Source of the DNA: Seohaeicola saemankumensis
GTDB taxonomy: Bacteria > Pseudomonadota > Alphaproteobacteria > Rhodobacterales > Rhodobacteraceae
Assembly: GCF_042678485.1 (NCBI RefSeq)
Contig: NZ_JBHTKR010000001.1
Location: forward strand, 186,001 to 250,000
DNA length: 64,000 bases
Direction of reading: 5' to 3'
Of the stretch, positions 8,068 to 17,012 are shown one piece after another; the first letter of the stretch is position 1, and each line of letters starts with the position of its first letter. The translations under genes and the position numbers were made by a program. The notes under the pieces are model-generated. The model made no database searches. It was not told the origin of the DNA and was given only the letters and a program-made list of their open reading frames with translations.

Positions 8068-8919
8068 ATGCGGAATCTTGATATCACGACCCTGCGGTCT
8101 TTCGTGGCTGTGGCCGATCTGGGCGGCGTGACCCGCGCCGCGGGCCACCTGCATCTGACGCAATCGGCTGTGTCCATGCAGCTCAAGCGGCTGGAAGAGG
8201 TGCTGGGCCTCAACCTGCTGGACCGATCGAACCGCAGTGTCTCGCTGACGGCGGCGGGGCAGCAGATGCTGGGCTATGCCCGGCGCATGGTCGACATGAA
8301 CGACGAGGTGATGGCCCGGCTGACCGACCAGACCTTTGAGGGCGAAATCGTGCTGGGCGTGCCCCATGACATCGTGCTGCCCGCCGTGCCCCATGTGCTG
8401 CAACGGTTCAACACCATGTTTCCGCGCATGAAGGTGCAACTGATCACCAGTTTCACCCGCGATCTGAAGGCCAAGTACCAGCGCGGCGAATGCGACATCA
8501 TCCTGACGACCGAAACGGGGCTTGAGCCTGGCGGCGAGACCCTGACCGCGCTGCCCCTGAAATGGGTGGGCGCATCGGGCGGCAGTGCCTGGCGGCAACG
8601 GCCGCTGCGACTGGTCTTCGGGCGGCACTGCATCTTTCGGGCGGGGGCCATCGCGGCGCTTGAGGCCGCGGGCATCGACTGGGAACTGGCGGTCGAGACG
8701 GAATCCGACCGCACGATCGAGGCCACGGTCAGCGCCGACATGGGGCTGAACGCGATGATCGACGGCATGCAGCCGCGCCATCTGGAGCAGGTCGATCACG
8801 GTGGCGCGCTGCCCGAATTGACGCTGCAGAAGATCAACATGTACGGCGTCGAACGGGCGCGCGGCGAGGTGCTGGCCCAGTTGGGCGGGCTGCTGCGGCA
8901 GGCCTATCAGACCCTCTGA
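8068..8919 (+). CDS. LysR-family transcriptional regulator
   Basis: This 283-residue protein has an N-terminal winged helix-turn-helix (about 5-65, with LHLTQSAVSMQLKRLEE as the recognition region) and a LysR substrate-binding domain (about 95-280). It probably controls the divergent DUF1127 gene. The effector is not evident. Confidence 0.88.
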   Translation: MRNLDITTLRSFVAVADLGGVTRAAGHLHLTQSAVSMQLKRLEEVLGLNLLDRSNRSVSLTAAGQQMLGYARRMVDMNDEVMARLTDQTFEGEIVLGVPHDIVLPAVPHVLQRFNTMFPRMKVQLITSFTRDLKAKYQRGECDIILTTETGLEPGGETLTALPLKWVGASGGSAWRQRPLRLVFGRHCIFRAGAIAALEAAGIDWELAVETESDRTIEATVSADMGLNAMIDGMQPRHLEQVDHGGALPELTLQKINMYGVERARGEVLAQLGGLLRQAYQTL

Positions 8920-8931
8920 CGACCGGCGCGG

Positions 8932-9891
8932 TCACATCGTGATGACGACCTTGCCGGTCGAGGCGCGGCTGCGCAGCAGTTCCAGCCCGTCCTCGACCTG
9001 TTCCAGCGGCAGGATGTGGCTGACATGGGGCTTGATGCGTCCGGCGGCATACCAGTCCAGCAGCACACGCAGGCTGTCTGTCAGGGCCTTGGGGTTGAAC
9101 CGCATGTAACCGCCCCAATAGACGCCCAGCACGCTCAGGTTCTTGACCAGCAGGTGATTGGCCGGGATCTGCGGCACCTCTCCGCTGGCAAAACCGATGG
9201 GCAGCAGGCGCGCCTCGGGGTTGCAGGCGCGGAACGCGGCTTGCCACTGTTCACCGCCGACCGGATCATAGACCACATCCGCCCCGCCCAGTGATTTCAC
9301 GATCGCGCGGATATCGTCGGTGCCTGCGTCGATCAGGTGATCGGCACCGGCGCGCCGCGCGGCCTCCAGCTTGTCCTTGCCGCGGGCGCAGGCGATCACG
9401 GTCGCGCCCATCAGCTTGCCCACCTCGACGGCCGTCAGGCCCACGCCGCCCGCAGCCCCCAGCACCAGCAAACGCTCGCCCGGTTGCAGGCGCGCGCGGT
9501 GTCCAAGGGCAAGGTGTGATGTGCCATAGGCAATCAGGAACGCGGCCGCGTCGGTCATGGGCATGGCGTCGGGCAGCGGGACAGCGCGATGCGCGTCGAA
9601 ACAGCCGTATTCGGCCAGCCCGCCCTGGCCGCCGAAAACCGCGACCCTTGTGCCGATGGCGGGACCTTCGGTACCCTCGCCCAGTGCTTCGACCGTTCCG
9701 GCCACTTCCATGCCCAGGGTGAAGGGGGCGGCGGGCGTGTCCTGATACTGGCCTTTCAGCATCAGCAGATCGGCGAAGTTCAGCCCGCAGGCCGCGATCC
9801 GCAGGCGGATCTGTCCGGGGCCGGGCCGGGGCAGGTCGATCTGCATCACGCTGGCCGGCGCGTCGGGGGCGGGTTTGTGATAGGCGCGCAT
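8932..9891 (-). CDS. Zinc-independent quinone oxidoreductase (MDR family)
   Basis: This 319-residue medium-chain dehydrogenase/reductase has a GroES-like N-terminus (LRIAACGLNFADLLMLKG) and the NADP-binding motif GAAGGVG (about 150). The zinc-ligand cysteine and glutamate of alcohol dehydrogenases are absent. Such enzymes reduce quinones or enoyl compounds with NADPH. AAGGAGG just before ATG 9891 fixes the start. It converges with the LysR gene, 12 bases apart. Confidence 0.88.
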   Translation of the reverse strand: MRAYHKPAPDAPASVMQIDLPRPGPGQIRLRIAACGLNFADLLMLKGQYQDTPAAPFTLGMEVAGTVEALGEGTEGPAIGTRVAVFGGQGGLAEYGCFDAHRAVPLPDAMPMTDAAAFLIAYGTSHLALGHRARLQPGERLLVLGAAGGVGLTAVEVGKLMGATVIACARGKDKLEAARRAGADHLIDAGTDDIRAIVKSLGGADVVYDPVGGEQWQAAFRACNPEARLLPIGFASGEVPQIPANHLLVKNLSVLGVYWGGYMRFNPKALTDSLRVLLDWYAAGRIKPHVSHILPLEQVEDGLELLRSRASTGKVVITM

Positions 9892-10131
9892 GAAACCTCC
9901 TTGGGCGGGTCGGTTCCGGTTATGGCAGCGAATCGCGCCGCGGCAAAGCGCCGGACCGTGCAATCGGGCATGCAGAACTGCGACAGCTGGCCTGTGATCA
10001 ACCGGGCCGTGCAAAAAACTGTATTCTGACGAGATCTTTTCGTGTAGAAAGGAGCTGTTAAGAGTGTGGCGCGCAAGCTGGGCCAAGGCCCGCAAGCCGC
10101 TGGTTGTGTGTGTAAACAGAGAGGTAAGAGT

Positions 10132-10551
10132 ATGTCGCATCATGTTGATGTGCATGTCGGAAAGCGTATCCGGCATCGCCGTTGGTTGCTGGCCATGACC
10201 CAGCAGCAGTTGGCCGAACAGGTCGGCATCAAGTTCCAGCAAATCCAGAAATACGAGACCGGCGCGAACCGTGTCAGCGCCTCGCGGTTGTGGGATATCG
10301 CCGACAGCCTTGGGGTGCCTGTCAGTTTCTTTTTCGAAGGTCTTGCCAATGCACAGGGCGAGCTGGCGCCAGTCACGCCACATGGCGCGCATCTGCCCCG
10401 CTCGATCCTGCCGGATGCTGACGGCGCGGGGTCGAAGGATCTGATGGGCGACCGCGAGGCGATGGACCTTGTGCGGACCTATTACGCCATTCCCGAGAAC
10501 CAGCGCCGCCGCCTGTTCGACCTGGCGCGCGTGCTGTCGGACGCGGCTTGA
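10132..10551 (+). CDS. Xre-family transcriptional regulator
   Basis: This 139-residue protein has a helix-turn-helix_3 domain at about 10-65 (GKRIRHRRWLLAMTQQQLAE then FQQIQKYETGANR) and a C-terminal helical tail ending in RRRLFDLARVLSDAA. It resembles the single-domain Xre regulators common in rhizobia and Rhodobacterales. The start is set by family fit and GAGGTAAG upstream. The target is unknown. Confidence 0.85.
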   Translation: MSHHVDVHVGKRIRHRRWLLAMTQQQLAEQVGIKFQQIQKYETGANRVSASRLWDIADSLGVPVSFFFEGLANAQGELAPVTPHGAHLPRSILPDADGAGSKDLMGDREAMDLVRTYYAIPENQRRRLFDLARVLSDAA

Positions 10552-10603
10552 GCCCGGGGACTGGCTGCGCTACCCAGTCGGGGCAACCTGCCTTGGGGGT
10601 AAC

Positions 10604-11419
10604 ATGGCCAGTCTTTCCGCATCCGATCCCGTGGCCGCCGACCTTATCGCCACGGCGCATGAGCTGGCGGATGCGGCGCGTGCCGCCGTGCTGCCATGGT
10701 TTCGCGCTGCCAGCCTGTCCGCCGACAACAAGCAGGCGGGCGGTTTCGATCCCGTGACCCAGGCCGACCGCGCCGCCGAAGAGGCGATGCGCGCGGTTCT
10801 GGCGCGCCGCCGCCCCCATGACGGCGTGACCGGCGAGGAATTCGGCGATCTTGCAGGCACCTCAGGCCTGCGCTGGGTGCTCGATCCCGTGGACGGGACC
10901 CGCGCCTTTCTGTCTGGCGCGCCGACCTGGGGCGTGCTGATTGCCGTGGCCGACCAGGCGGGGCCGATCTTTGGGGTGATCGACCAGCCCTATATCGGCG
11001 AACGCTTCTGGGGTGGCTTTGGCCAGTCCGCCATGCGTGGCCCGATGGGCGAGGGTGATCTGGGCGTGCGTGGCGCGCGCCCCCTGGGGGACAGCATCCT
11101 GTTCACGACGTTCCCCGAAGTCGGCACCAAGGCCGAAGAGGCAGGGTTTCGCGCCGTTGCCGAACAGGTGCAACTGGTGCGCTACGGGATGGATTGCTAC
11201 GCCTATGCGCTGCTGGCCGCCGGCCAGATCGACCTGGTGATCGAGGCCGGCCTGAGCGACTATGACGTTCAGGCCCCGATCGCGGTGATCCGGGCGGCGG
11301 GCGGCATCGTCACCGACTGGCAGGGCGGCCCGGCCCATCATGGCGGACGTATCCTTGCCGCCGCCGGGGCAGAGCAGCACGCGGCCGCACTGGCGATCCT
11401 GCGCCAGGTTCCGGCTTGA
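10604..11419 (+). CDS. Inositol-monophosphatase-family phosphatase, probably histidinol-phosphatase
   Basis: This 271-residue protein has the Mg2+-dependent IMPase motifs: GEE at 77-79, DPVDGT at 94-99 and the late DYDVQAP segment (about 220-226). The sequence DGTRAFLSGAPTWGVLIAV resembles HisN-type histidinol-phosphatases, which finish histidine synthesis at the histidinol step, more than CysQ. Other sugar phosphates remain possible. It lies 52 bases after the Xre gene. Confidence 0.75.
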   Translation: MASLSASDPVAADLIATAHELADAARAAVLPWFRAASLSADNKQAGGFDPVTQADRAAEEAMRAVLARRRPHDGVTGEEFGDLAGTSGLRWVLDPVDGTRAFLSGAPTWGVLIAVADQAGPIFGVIDQPYIGERFWGGFGQSAMRGPMGEGDLGVRGARPLGDSILFTTFPEVGTKAEEAGFRAVAEQVQLVRYGMDCYAYALLAAGQIDLVIEAGLSDYDVQAPIAVIRAAGGIVTDWQGGPAHHGGRILAAAGAEQHAAALAILRQVPA

Positions 11420-11522
11420 TCCGCCCCGTCTGACGGGGCTATCCTTGATCCGTGCGCGCCTCTTGGCCCCTTTCCGGTGCGCGCCGCGTGGATGAGGGGG
11501 CGCTGTCTGACCGGAGGCGCCC

Positions 11523-12890
11523 ATGACATCGTTCACCCCCTCGACCCGATCCGAGATCCTGATCCGCGATGCGGACCATATCCTGACCATGGATGACGCG
11601 CGCAGCGAATGGCGCGGGGCCGATATCCTGATCCGGGGCGGCGTGATCGCCGCTATCGGTCCCGATCTGGCGCGGTTGCATCCCGCCGCCGAGGTGCTGC
11701 GCGCCGCCGGATGCGTCGTGACGCCGGGCCTGGTGAATACGCATCACCATCTTTACCAAAGCCTGACCAGGGCAGTGCCCGACGGGCAGGATGCGCTGCT
11801 GTTCGGCTGGCTGAAAACGCTCTATCCGATCTGGTCGCGCTTCGGTCCCGAAGAGATGCGGATCAGCGCGCTGACGGGGCTGGCCGAACTGGCGCTGTCG
11901 GGGTGTACGCTGTCGTCGGATCACCTCTATCTTTATCCCAACGGCGCGCGGCTGGAGGATACGATCCACGCCGCCGCCGACCTGGGGCTGCGCTTTCATC
12001 CCACGCGCGGCGCGATGAGCATCGGGCAAAGCGCCGGTGGCCTGCCGCCCGATGACCTGGTCGAGGATGAGGCCGCCATTCTTGAGGATTGCATCCGGGT
12101 GATCGATGCGTTTCACGATCCCGCCGAGGGGGCGATGTGTCGCGTGGGCGTGGCCCCCTGTTCGCCGTTTTCGGTCAGCCGCGAGCTGATGCGCGACGCG
12201 GCCCTGCTGGCGCGCGACAAGGGTGTGATGCTGCATACCCATCTGGCCGAAAATGACGAGGATATTGCCTATTCGCTGGCGCAGTTCGGGTGTCGTCCCG
12301 GCCAATATGCCGAGGATCTGGGCTGGACGGGCGATGATGTCTGGCACGCGCATTGCGTGAAGCTTGATGGCCAGGAGATTGATCTGTTTGCCAGAACCCG
12401 GACCGGCGTGGCGCATTGCCCCTGTTCCAACTGTCGGCTGGGGTCGGGTGTGGCCCCGGTGCGGGCGATGCGCGACGCGGGCGTGCCGGTGGGGCTGGGC
12501 GTTGACGGATCGGCCAGCAATGACAGCGGCAACCTGATGCTTGAGGCGCGCCAGGCCATGCTGTTGCAGCGCGTCACGCTGGGCGCGGACAAGATGAGCG
12601 CGCGCGAGGCGCTGGAGATCGCCACGCGCGGCGGCGCCGATGTGCTGGGACGGCCCGATGTGGGGCGTCTGGCGGTGGGCAAGCGTGCCGATATCGCGAT
12701 CTGGGATGTCTCGGGTGTGGAAAGTGCGGGCAGCTGGGACCCGGCCGCGCTGGTGCTGGCGGGGCCGGCGCGGGTGCGCGACCTGCTGGTCGAGGGGCGG
12801 CGCGTGGTGCGCGAGGGGCAGATCGCCACCATCGATCTGCCGCGCCTGCTGGAGGCGCAGCGCCGCCTTGCGCTTGGCCTGGCCAGCTAG
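11523..12890 (+). CDS. 8-oxoguanine deaminase
   Basis: This 455-residue amidohydrolase has metal ligands His74 and His76 in VNTHHHLYQSLTR, a downstream HTHLAEN, and the late Asp in LGVDGSASND. The combination LTRAVPDGQDALLFGWL with LYPIW is characteristic of 8-oxoguanine deaminases, which convert 8-oxoguanine to uric acid and ammonia. ATZ/TRZ-type hydrolases are close relatives, so specificity is inferred. A guanine deaminase gene lies about 600 bases downstream on the other strand. Confidence 0.8.
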   Translation: MTSFTPSTRSEILIRDADHILTMDDARSEWRGADILIRGGVIAAIGPDLARLHPAAEVLRAAGCVVTPGLVNTHHHLYQSLTRAVPDGQDALLFGWLKTLYPIWSRFGPEEMRISALTGLAELALSGCTLSSDHLYLYPNGARLEDTIHAAADLGLRFHPTRGAMSIGQSAGGLPPDDLVEDEAAILEDCIRVIDAFHDPAEGAMCRVGVAPCSPFSVSRELMRDAALLARDKGVMLHTHLAENDEDIAYSLAQFGCRPGQYAEDLGWTGDDVWHAHCVKLDGQEIDLFARTRTGVAHCPCSNCRLGSGVAPVRAMRDAGVPVGLGVDGSASNDSGNLMLEARQAMLLQRVTLGADKMSAREALEIATRGGADVLGRPDVGRLAVGKRADIAIWDVSGVESAGSWDPAALVLAGPARVRDLLVEGRRVVREGQIATIDLPRLLEAQRRLALGLAS

Positions 12891-13014
12891 GGTATCCGGG
12901 CGATTCGGTGGATTTTCGCCGAGGCCCGCACAGGCGTCTGGCCAAATCGCCATAATTTCACCAAAGTGCCATGCGAGAAACGCGATATATGAAAACGGCC
13001 ATCTTCGAGGGATC

Positions 13015-13446
13015 ATGATCCGTACTATCCTGGTCATTCTGGCGCTGACGATTTCGCCCGTCACACCTGCCTTCGCCAGCACGGAAAGCTTTGTCGCGCA
13101 GACACTGAATGCCCAGCGTGCCGCGCATGGTCTGCAAGCGGTCCAGCCGCACAAGCTGCTGATGGCCGCGGCCCAGGCCCATGCCCGTGACATGGCGCGG
13201 GGCGGGTTCATGTCGCATCGCGGGTCGGACGGGTCCAACGTGGCGCAGCGGGTCGAGCGGCAGGGATTTTGCTATCGCTACGTGAACGAGAATATCGCGA
13301 TGGGGTTTCGTGATCCGGCCCAGGTCATGACGGGCTGGTATAATTCGCCCGGTCACCGCCGCAATGCCTTGTCGCGCAAGGTCACGCATTACGGTTTCGC
13401 CGCGGTGGATCGCAGCTGGGTCCTGGTGATGGGCCGCCCCTGCTGA
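13015..13446 (+). CDS. Secreted CAP/SCP domain protein
   Basis: This 143-residue protein has a signal peptide (about 1-22, ending PAFA) followed by a compact CAP domain. Visible hallmarks are HARDMARGG, MSHRGSDG, NENIAMG and the WYNSPGHRRNAL motif. Bacterial CAP proteins are envelope or secreted; their activity is mostly unknown. The start at 13015 is chosen because it gives a full signal peptide. Confidence 0.85.
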   Translation: MIRTILVILALTISPVTPAFASTESFVAQTLNAQRAAHGLQAVQPHKLLMAAAQAHARDMARGGFMSHRGSDGSNVAQRVERQGFCYRYVNENIAMGFRDPAQVMTGWYNSPGHRRNALSRKVTHYGFAAVDRSWVLVMGRPC

Positions 13447-13453
13447 GGCGATG

Positions 13454-13481
13454 CAACCGGGCGCGACCAACCGGGCGCGAC
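13454..13481. repeat. 14-bp tandem duplication
   Basis: CAACCGGGCGCGAC occurs twice head to tail (13454-13467 and 13468-13481) in the 49-base spacer between the convergent CAP and guanine deaminase genes. Confidence 0.8.
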
Positions 13482-13495
13482 CGATGTACAATTTT

Positions 13496-14785
13496 TCACA
13501 CCAGCCTTTGTCCTGATACCCATGTCGCGCGGATCGCGCGGTCGTCGCCCATCATGATCGTGGGAAAGACCGCCTCCCAGATATCCTGCGCCCTTGTGCT
13601 GCGCTGGGCGATCGCCGGTGTCGCGTTCAGGTCGATCGCCACGATATCGGCCTCCATCCCCGGGGCGAGGTTGCCGATGCGCCCGTCCAGCCGCAGCGCC
13701 CGCGCCGATCCGACCGTCGCCAGCCATAAAAGCTGCGCGGGATGCAAGGCGGTGCCGCGCAGCTGGCCCACCTCATAGGCGGCGGCCATGGTCCGCAGCA
13801 TCGAAAAGCTGGACCCGCCGCCGGTATCGGTGGCCAGGCCCACGCGTTGCCCTGCCGCCACCAGCCCTGCCATGTCGAACAGGCCCGATCCGATGAAGGT
13901 GTTGGATGTCGGGCAATGCACCAGTGCGGCCCCCACCTCAAGCAGGCGGTCCCTTTCGCGCGGTTCCAGATGGATCGCATGACCGTAAAGGCCGTTGGCG
14001 CCCAGCAGCCCGTGGCTCTCGTAGGTGTCAAGGTAATCGCGCGCCTGCGGGTAGAGGCCGCGCACCCAGGCGATCTCGTCCGTCTGTTCGCTCAGATGGG
14101 TCTGCATCAGGCAGTCGGGATGTTCAGCCCAGAGCGCACCCAGCGCCGCCAGCTGGTCTGGGGTCGAGGTGGGTGAAAACCGCGGCGTGATGGCATAGGA
14201 CAGCCGGTCGACGCCATGCCATTTCCCGAGCAGCGCGCGGCTGTCGTCATAGGCCGATTGCGCGGTGTCGCGCAGCCCTTCGGGTGCGTTGCGATCCATG
14301 CAGGTCTTGCCGGCCACCACGCGCTGTCCCCGCGCCCGTGCTGCGTCAAAGAAGGCATCCACGCTGGCTGGGTGGATCGTGGCATAGCTGCAGACGGTCG
14401 TGGTGCCATTGGCCAGCGTCAGGTCAAGGTAGCGGCCCGCGATATCCGCCGCATAGGCGGGATCGGCGAATCGCATCTCCTCGGGGAAGGTGTAGAGGTT
14501 CAGCCAGTCGATCAGGCGCTTGCCCCAGCTGGCGATGATCGCGGTCTGCGGGTAATGCACATGGGCGTCCACGAACCCCGCCATCAGCAGCGCATCGCCG
14601 TGATCCACCACCCGCGCCTGCGGATGTGCCGCGCGCAGATCCGCCCCATGGCCGACCGCCGTCACATGGCCGCCTTCGATCAGGGCGCCCCCCGCGCTGT
14701 CATGGATCGCGGCGTCCGGCCCCACGACGAAAGGGTCGGCGGCGAAGCGCAGGGTCTGCCCCAGCAAAAGCGTCTGTGCGGTCAT
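13496..14785 (-). CDS. guaD: Guanine deaminase
   Basis: This 429-residue amidohydrolase has the zinc motif HVH (His75, His77 in FVDAHVHYPQT), followed by HLSEQ, HCPTSN and TDTGGG, in the order expected for guanine deaminase (guanine to xanthine plus ammonia). The SFSMLRTMAAAYEV stretch is family-typical. AAAGGAAA precedes the start. It is probably part of purine salvage or catabolism together with the 8-oxoguanine deaminase. Confidence 0.9.
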   Translation of the reverse strand: MTAQTLLLGQTLRFAADPFVVGPDAAIHDSAGGALIEGGHVTAVGHGADLRAAHPQARVVDHGDALLMAGFVDAHVHYPQTAIIASWGKRLIDWLNLYTFPEEMRFADPAYAADIAGRYLDLTLANGTTTVCSYATIHPASVDAFFDAARARGQRVVAGKTCMDRNAPEGLRDTAQSAYDDSRALLGKWHGVDRLSYAITPRFSPTSTPDQLAALGALWAEHPDCLMQTHLSEQTDEIAWVRGLYPQARDYLDTYESHGLLGANGLYGHAIHLEPRERDRLLEVGAALVHCPTSNTFIGSGLFDMAGLVAAGQRVGLATDTGGGSSFSMLRTMAAAYEVGQLRGTALHPAQLLWLATVGSARALRLDGRIGNLAPGMEADIVAIDLNATPAIAQRSTRAQDIWEAVFPTIMMGDDRAIRATWVSGQRLV

Positions 14786-14915
14786 CGGGATTTCCTTTCA
14801 TCCGCAGTCTAGGGATCGGGCGATGCAAGGTAAATCACCCCTGTTTTCCCCGGTAAGCATTGTTTCCGCCCATCCCTTTCCGCTAAGTAGGGTCAAGCGC
14901 GGACAGGAGGGTGAC

Positions 14916-16325
14916 ATGGCCGAAGACGAAGACCTGATCGACCGTTCCGCGGACACGCCCAACGAGCCGCAATCCAGTGGCAGATACGGGCTGGAGCGGC
15001 GCACCGTCGCCGCGATTCTGGACGCTGTCGAGAGTGGCGACGCCACCCTGCTGACCCAGTTGATGGAGCCGCTGCACCCGGCCGACATCGCCGACCTTCT
15101 GGAGCAGATCGACCGCGACGACCGCCGCGCGCTGATCCGGCTTTACGGCAAGGAATTCGACGGCGACATCCTGTCGGAACTGGGTGAAAGCATCCGCGAG
15201 GACGTGATTTCGGTCTTGAACCCGCAGGTTCTGGCCGATGCCGTGCGCGAGCTGGACAGCGACGATGTTGTGGACCTTCTGGAGGATCTGGAAGCGCCGC
15301 AGCAAGACGCGATTCTGGATGCGCTGGAAGACGCGGACCGCGTCGCCGTGCAGCAGGCCATGACCTATCCGGAATATTCCGCCGGTCGCCTGATGCAGCG
15401 CGAGGTGGTGATGGCCCCCGAACACTGGAGCGTCGGCGAGGCTATTGATTTTCTACGTAACTCCGAAGACTTGCCGGATCAGTTCTACCATGTGGTGCTG
15501 GTAGATCCGCGCCTGCATCCGGTGGGCAATGTGACGCTGGGCAAGATCATGCGCTCGCGCCGGGACGTGGCGCTGCGCGATATCACGGAAGACGCGTTTC
15601 ACCTGATCCCGGTCACGCAATATGACGGCGACGTGGCCTATGCGTTCAACCAGTATCACCTGATCTCGGCGCCGGTGGTGGATGAGGACGGCCGGCTTGT
15701 GGGGGTCATCACCATTGATGACGCCATGGCCGTGCTGGACGAGGAACACGAAGAGGACATCCTGCGGATGGCCGGTGTCAGCGAAGATGCCAGCCTGTCG
15801 GATACGATCCTGGAGGCCGCGCGCGGGCGCGCGGTCTGGCTGTTCGTGAACCTTCTGACGGCGATCCTTGCCTCGCTGGTGATCGACGCCTTCGCCGAGA
15901 CGATCAACCAGATGGTGGCATTGGCGGTGCTGATGCCCATCGTTGCCTCGATGGGGGGCAACGCGGGCACGCAGACAATGACCGTGGCCGTCCGCTCGAT
16001 CGCGACCCGCGACCTGACGGCGCAGAACGCGATGCGGGTGATCTGGCGCGAGGTATCCGTGGGGGCGCTGAACGGCGTGGTGTTCGGCCTGCTGATGGCG
16101 CTGGTCGCCGGGGTCTGGTTCGGGGTGCCGATGCTGGCCGCGGTGATCGGTGTGGCGATGCTTCTGACGCAGGTGGCGGCGGCGCTGGGGGGGATCGTGA
16201 TCCCGATGGCGCTGGAGCGGCTAAAGATCGACCCGGCGCTGGCCTCGGGTCCCTTCGTGACCACCGTGACCGATGTCGTGGGCTTTTTCGCCTTCCTCGG
16301 CCTGGCGTCAGCCGTGCTGATGTAG
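14916..16325 (+). CDS. mgtE: Magnesium transporter MgtE
   Basis: This 469-residue protein has an N-terminal superhelical MgtE_N domain (about 20-130, with ELDSDDVVDLLEDLE), a CBS pair (about 140-255) and five C-terminal membrane helices (about 290-469). The pore signature MGGNAGTQT is in the second helix region. The cytosolic domains sense Mg2+ and gate the channel. ACAGGAGGG upstream of 14916 sets the start. Confidence 0.95.
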   Translation: MAEDEDLIDRSADTPNEPQSSGRYGLERRTVAAILDAVESGDATLLTQLMEPLHPADIADLLEQIDRDDRRALIRLYGKEFDGDILSELGESIREDVISVLNPQVLADAVRELDSDDVVDLLEDLEAPQQDAILDALEDADRVAVQQAMTYPEYSAGRLMQREVVMAPEHWSVGEAIDFLRNSEDLPDQFYHVVLVDPRLHPVGNVTLGKIMRSRRDVALRDITEDAFHLIPVTQYDGDVAYAFNQYHLISAPVVDEDGRLVGVITIDDAMAVLDEEHEEDILRMAGVSEDASLSDTILEAARGRAVWLFVNLLTAILASLVIDAFAETINQMVALAVLMPIVASMGGNAGTQTMTVAVRSIATRDLTAQNAMRVIWREVSVGALNGVVFGLLMALVAGVWFGVPMLAAVIGVAMLLTQVAAALGGIVIPMALERLKIDPALASGPFVTTVTDVVGFFAFLGLASAVLM

Positions 16326-16333
16326 GGGCGGGC

Positions 16334-16915
16334 ATGGGGGATGATACCGACCTGGGCATGATCAAGGCCGCCGCGCGGCGCGCCGCCTTTGCCCGGCGCA
16401 AGGCCGCTTTCGATGCGCTTGGCCCGGATCACGCCGACCTGCTTTCGGATGTGCTTGCCCCCCATGCGGGCAAGGTGATCGCGGGCTACATGCCGATGCG
16501 CACCGAGATCAGCCCCCTGGCCGCGATGCGCCGCATGGCAGCGGCCGGACCGGTCGGCGTGCCGGTCATCCAGGGCAGCGGCATGCCCCTGCGCTTTGCG
16601 CGCTGGACACCGGATTGCGCCATGGTGGCGGGTGAATTCGGCGCACAGATCCCCGCCGTTCCGGACTGGCTTGTGCCCGATGTTCTGATCGTGCCCCTGG
16701 TCGCCTTTGACCGGCAGGGTGGGCGGCTGGGCTATGGCGGCGGGTTCTACGATCGCACGCTGGAGCAGCGTCGCGCGCAGGGCCCGGTGCTGGCGATCGG
16801 GTTTGCGTTCGGCGCGCAGGAGGCGTCGGAGCTGCCGCTGGAGCCGACCGACCAGTGGCTGGACCTGATCGTGACCGAAGCCGAGGTGATCGCCCCTGGC
16901 GGAGGTGGCGCGTGA
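16334..16915 (+). CDS. 5-formyltetrahydrofolate cyclo-ligase
   Basis: This 193-residue protein has the family signature RLGYGGGFYDR at 131-141 and an Arg/Lys-rich first helix that binds ATP. It converts 5-formyl-THF to 5,10-methenyl-THF using ATP. It follows mgtE by 8 bases. In many proteobacteria the 6S RNA gene precedes this gene, but here there is no room for it. The stop codon is the first part of a dispersed motif. Confidence 0.92.
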   Translation: MGDDTDLGMIKAAARRAAFARRKAAFDALGPDHADLLSDVLAPHAGKVIAGYMPMRTEISPLAAMRRMAAAGPVGVPVIQGSGMPLRFARWTPDCAMVAGEFGAQIPAVPDWLVPDVLIVPLVAFDRQGGRLGYGGGFYDRTLEQRRAQGPVLAIGFAFGAQEASELPLEPTDQWLDLIVTEAEVIAPGGGGA

Positions 16916-16935
16916 GTATTTATGGAACGATGAAG
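16913..16935 (+). repeat. Short dispersed motif, copy 3, beginning at the stop codon
   Basis: TGAGTATTTATGGAACGATG starts exactly at the TGA stop of the cyclo-ligase gene. Confidence 0.55.
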
Positions 16936-17012
16936 CGGGGGCCTGCAGTTTTTCAGCGGTCGCACAACCTTCACACTTGCCGCAGCCGGGCATTGGCCCT
17001 AGGCCTTTGGGC

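Noticed and set aside
11439..13238. A 599-codon minus-strand open frame opposite the 8-oxoguanine deaminase
   Set aside because: It is a shadow frame. The plus strand carries the complete amidohydrolase motifs.
16326..17012. Possible 6S RNA beside the 5-formyl-THF cyclo-ligase gene
   Set aside because: There are only 8 bases before the gene and 97 after it, and no long closing helix was seen.
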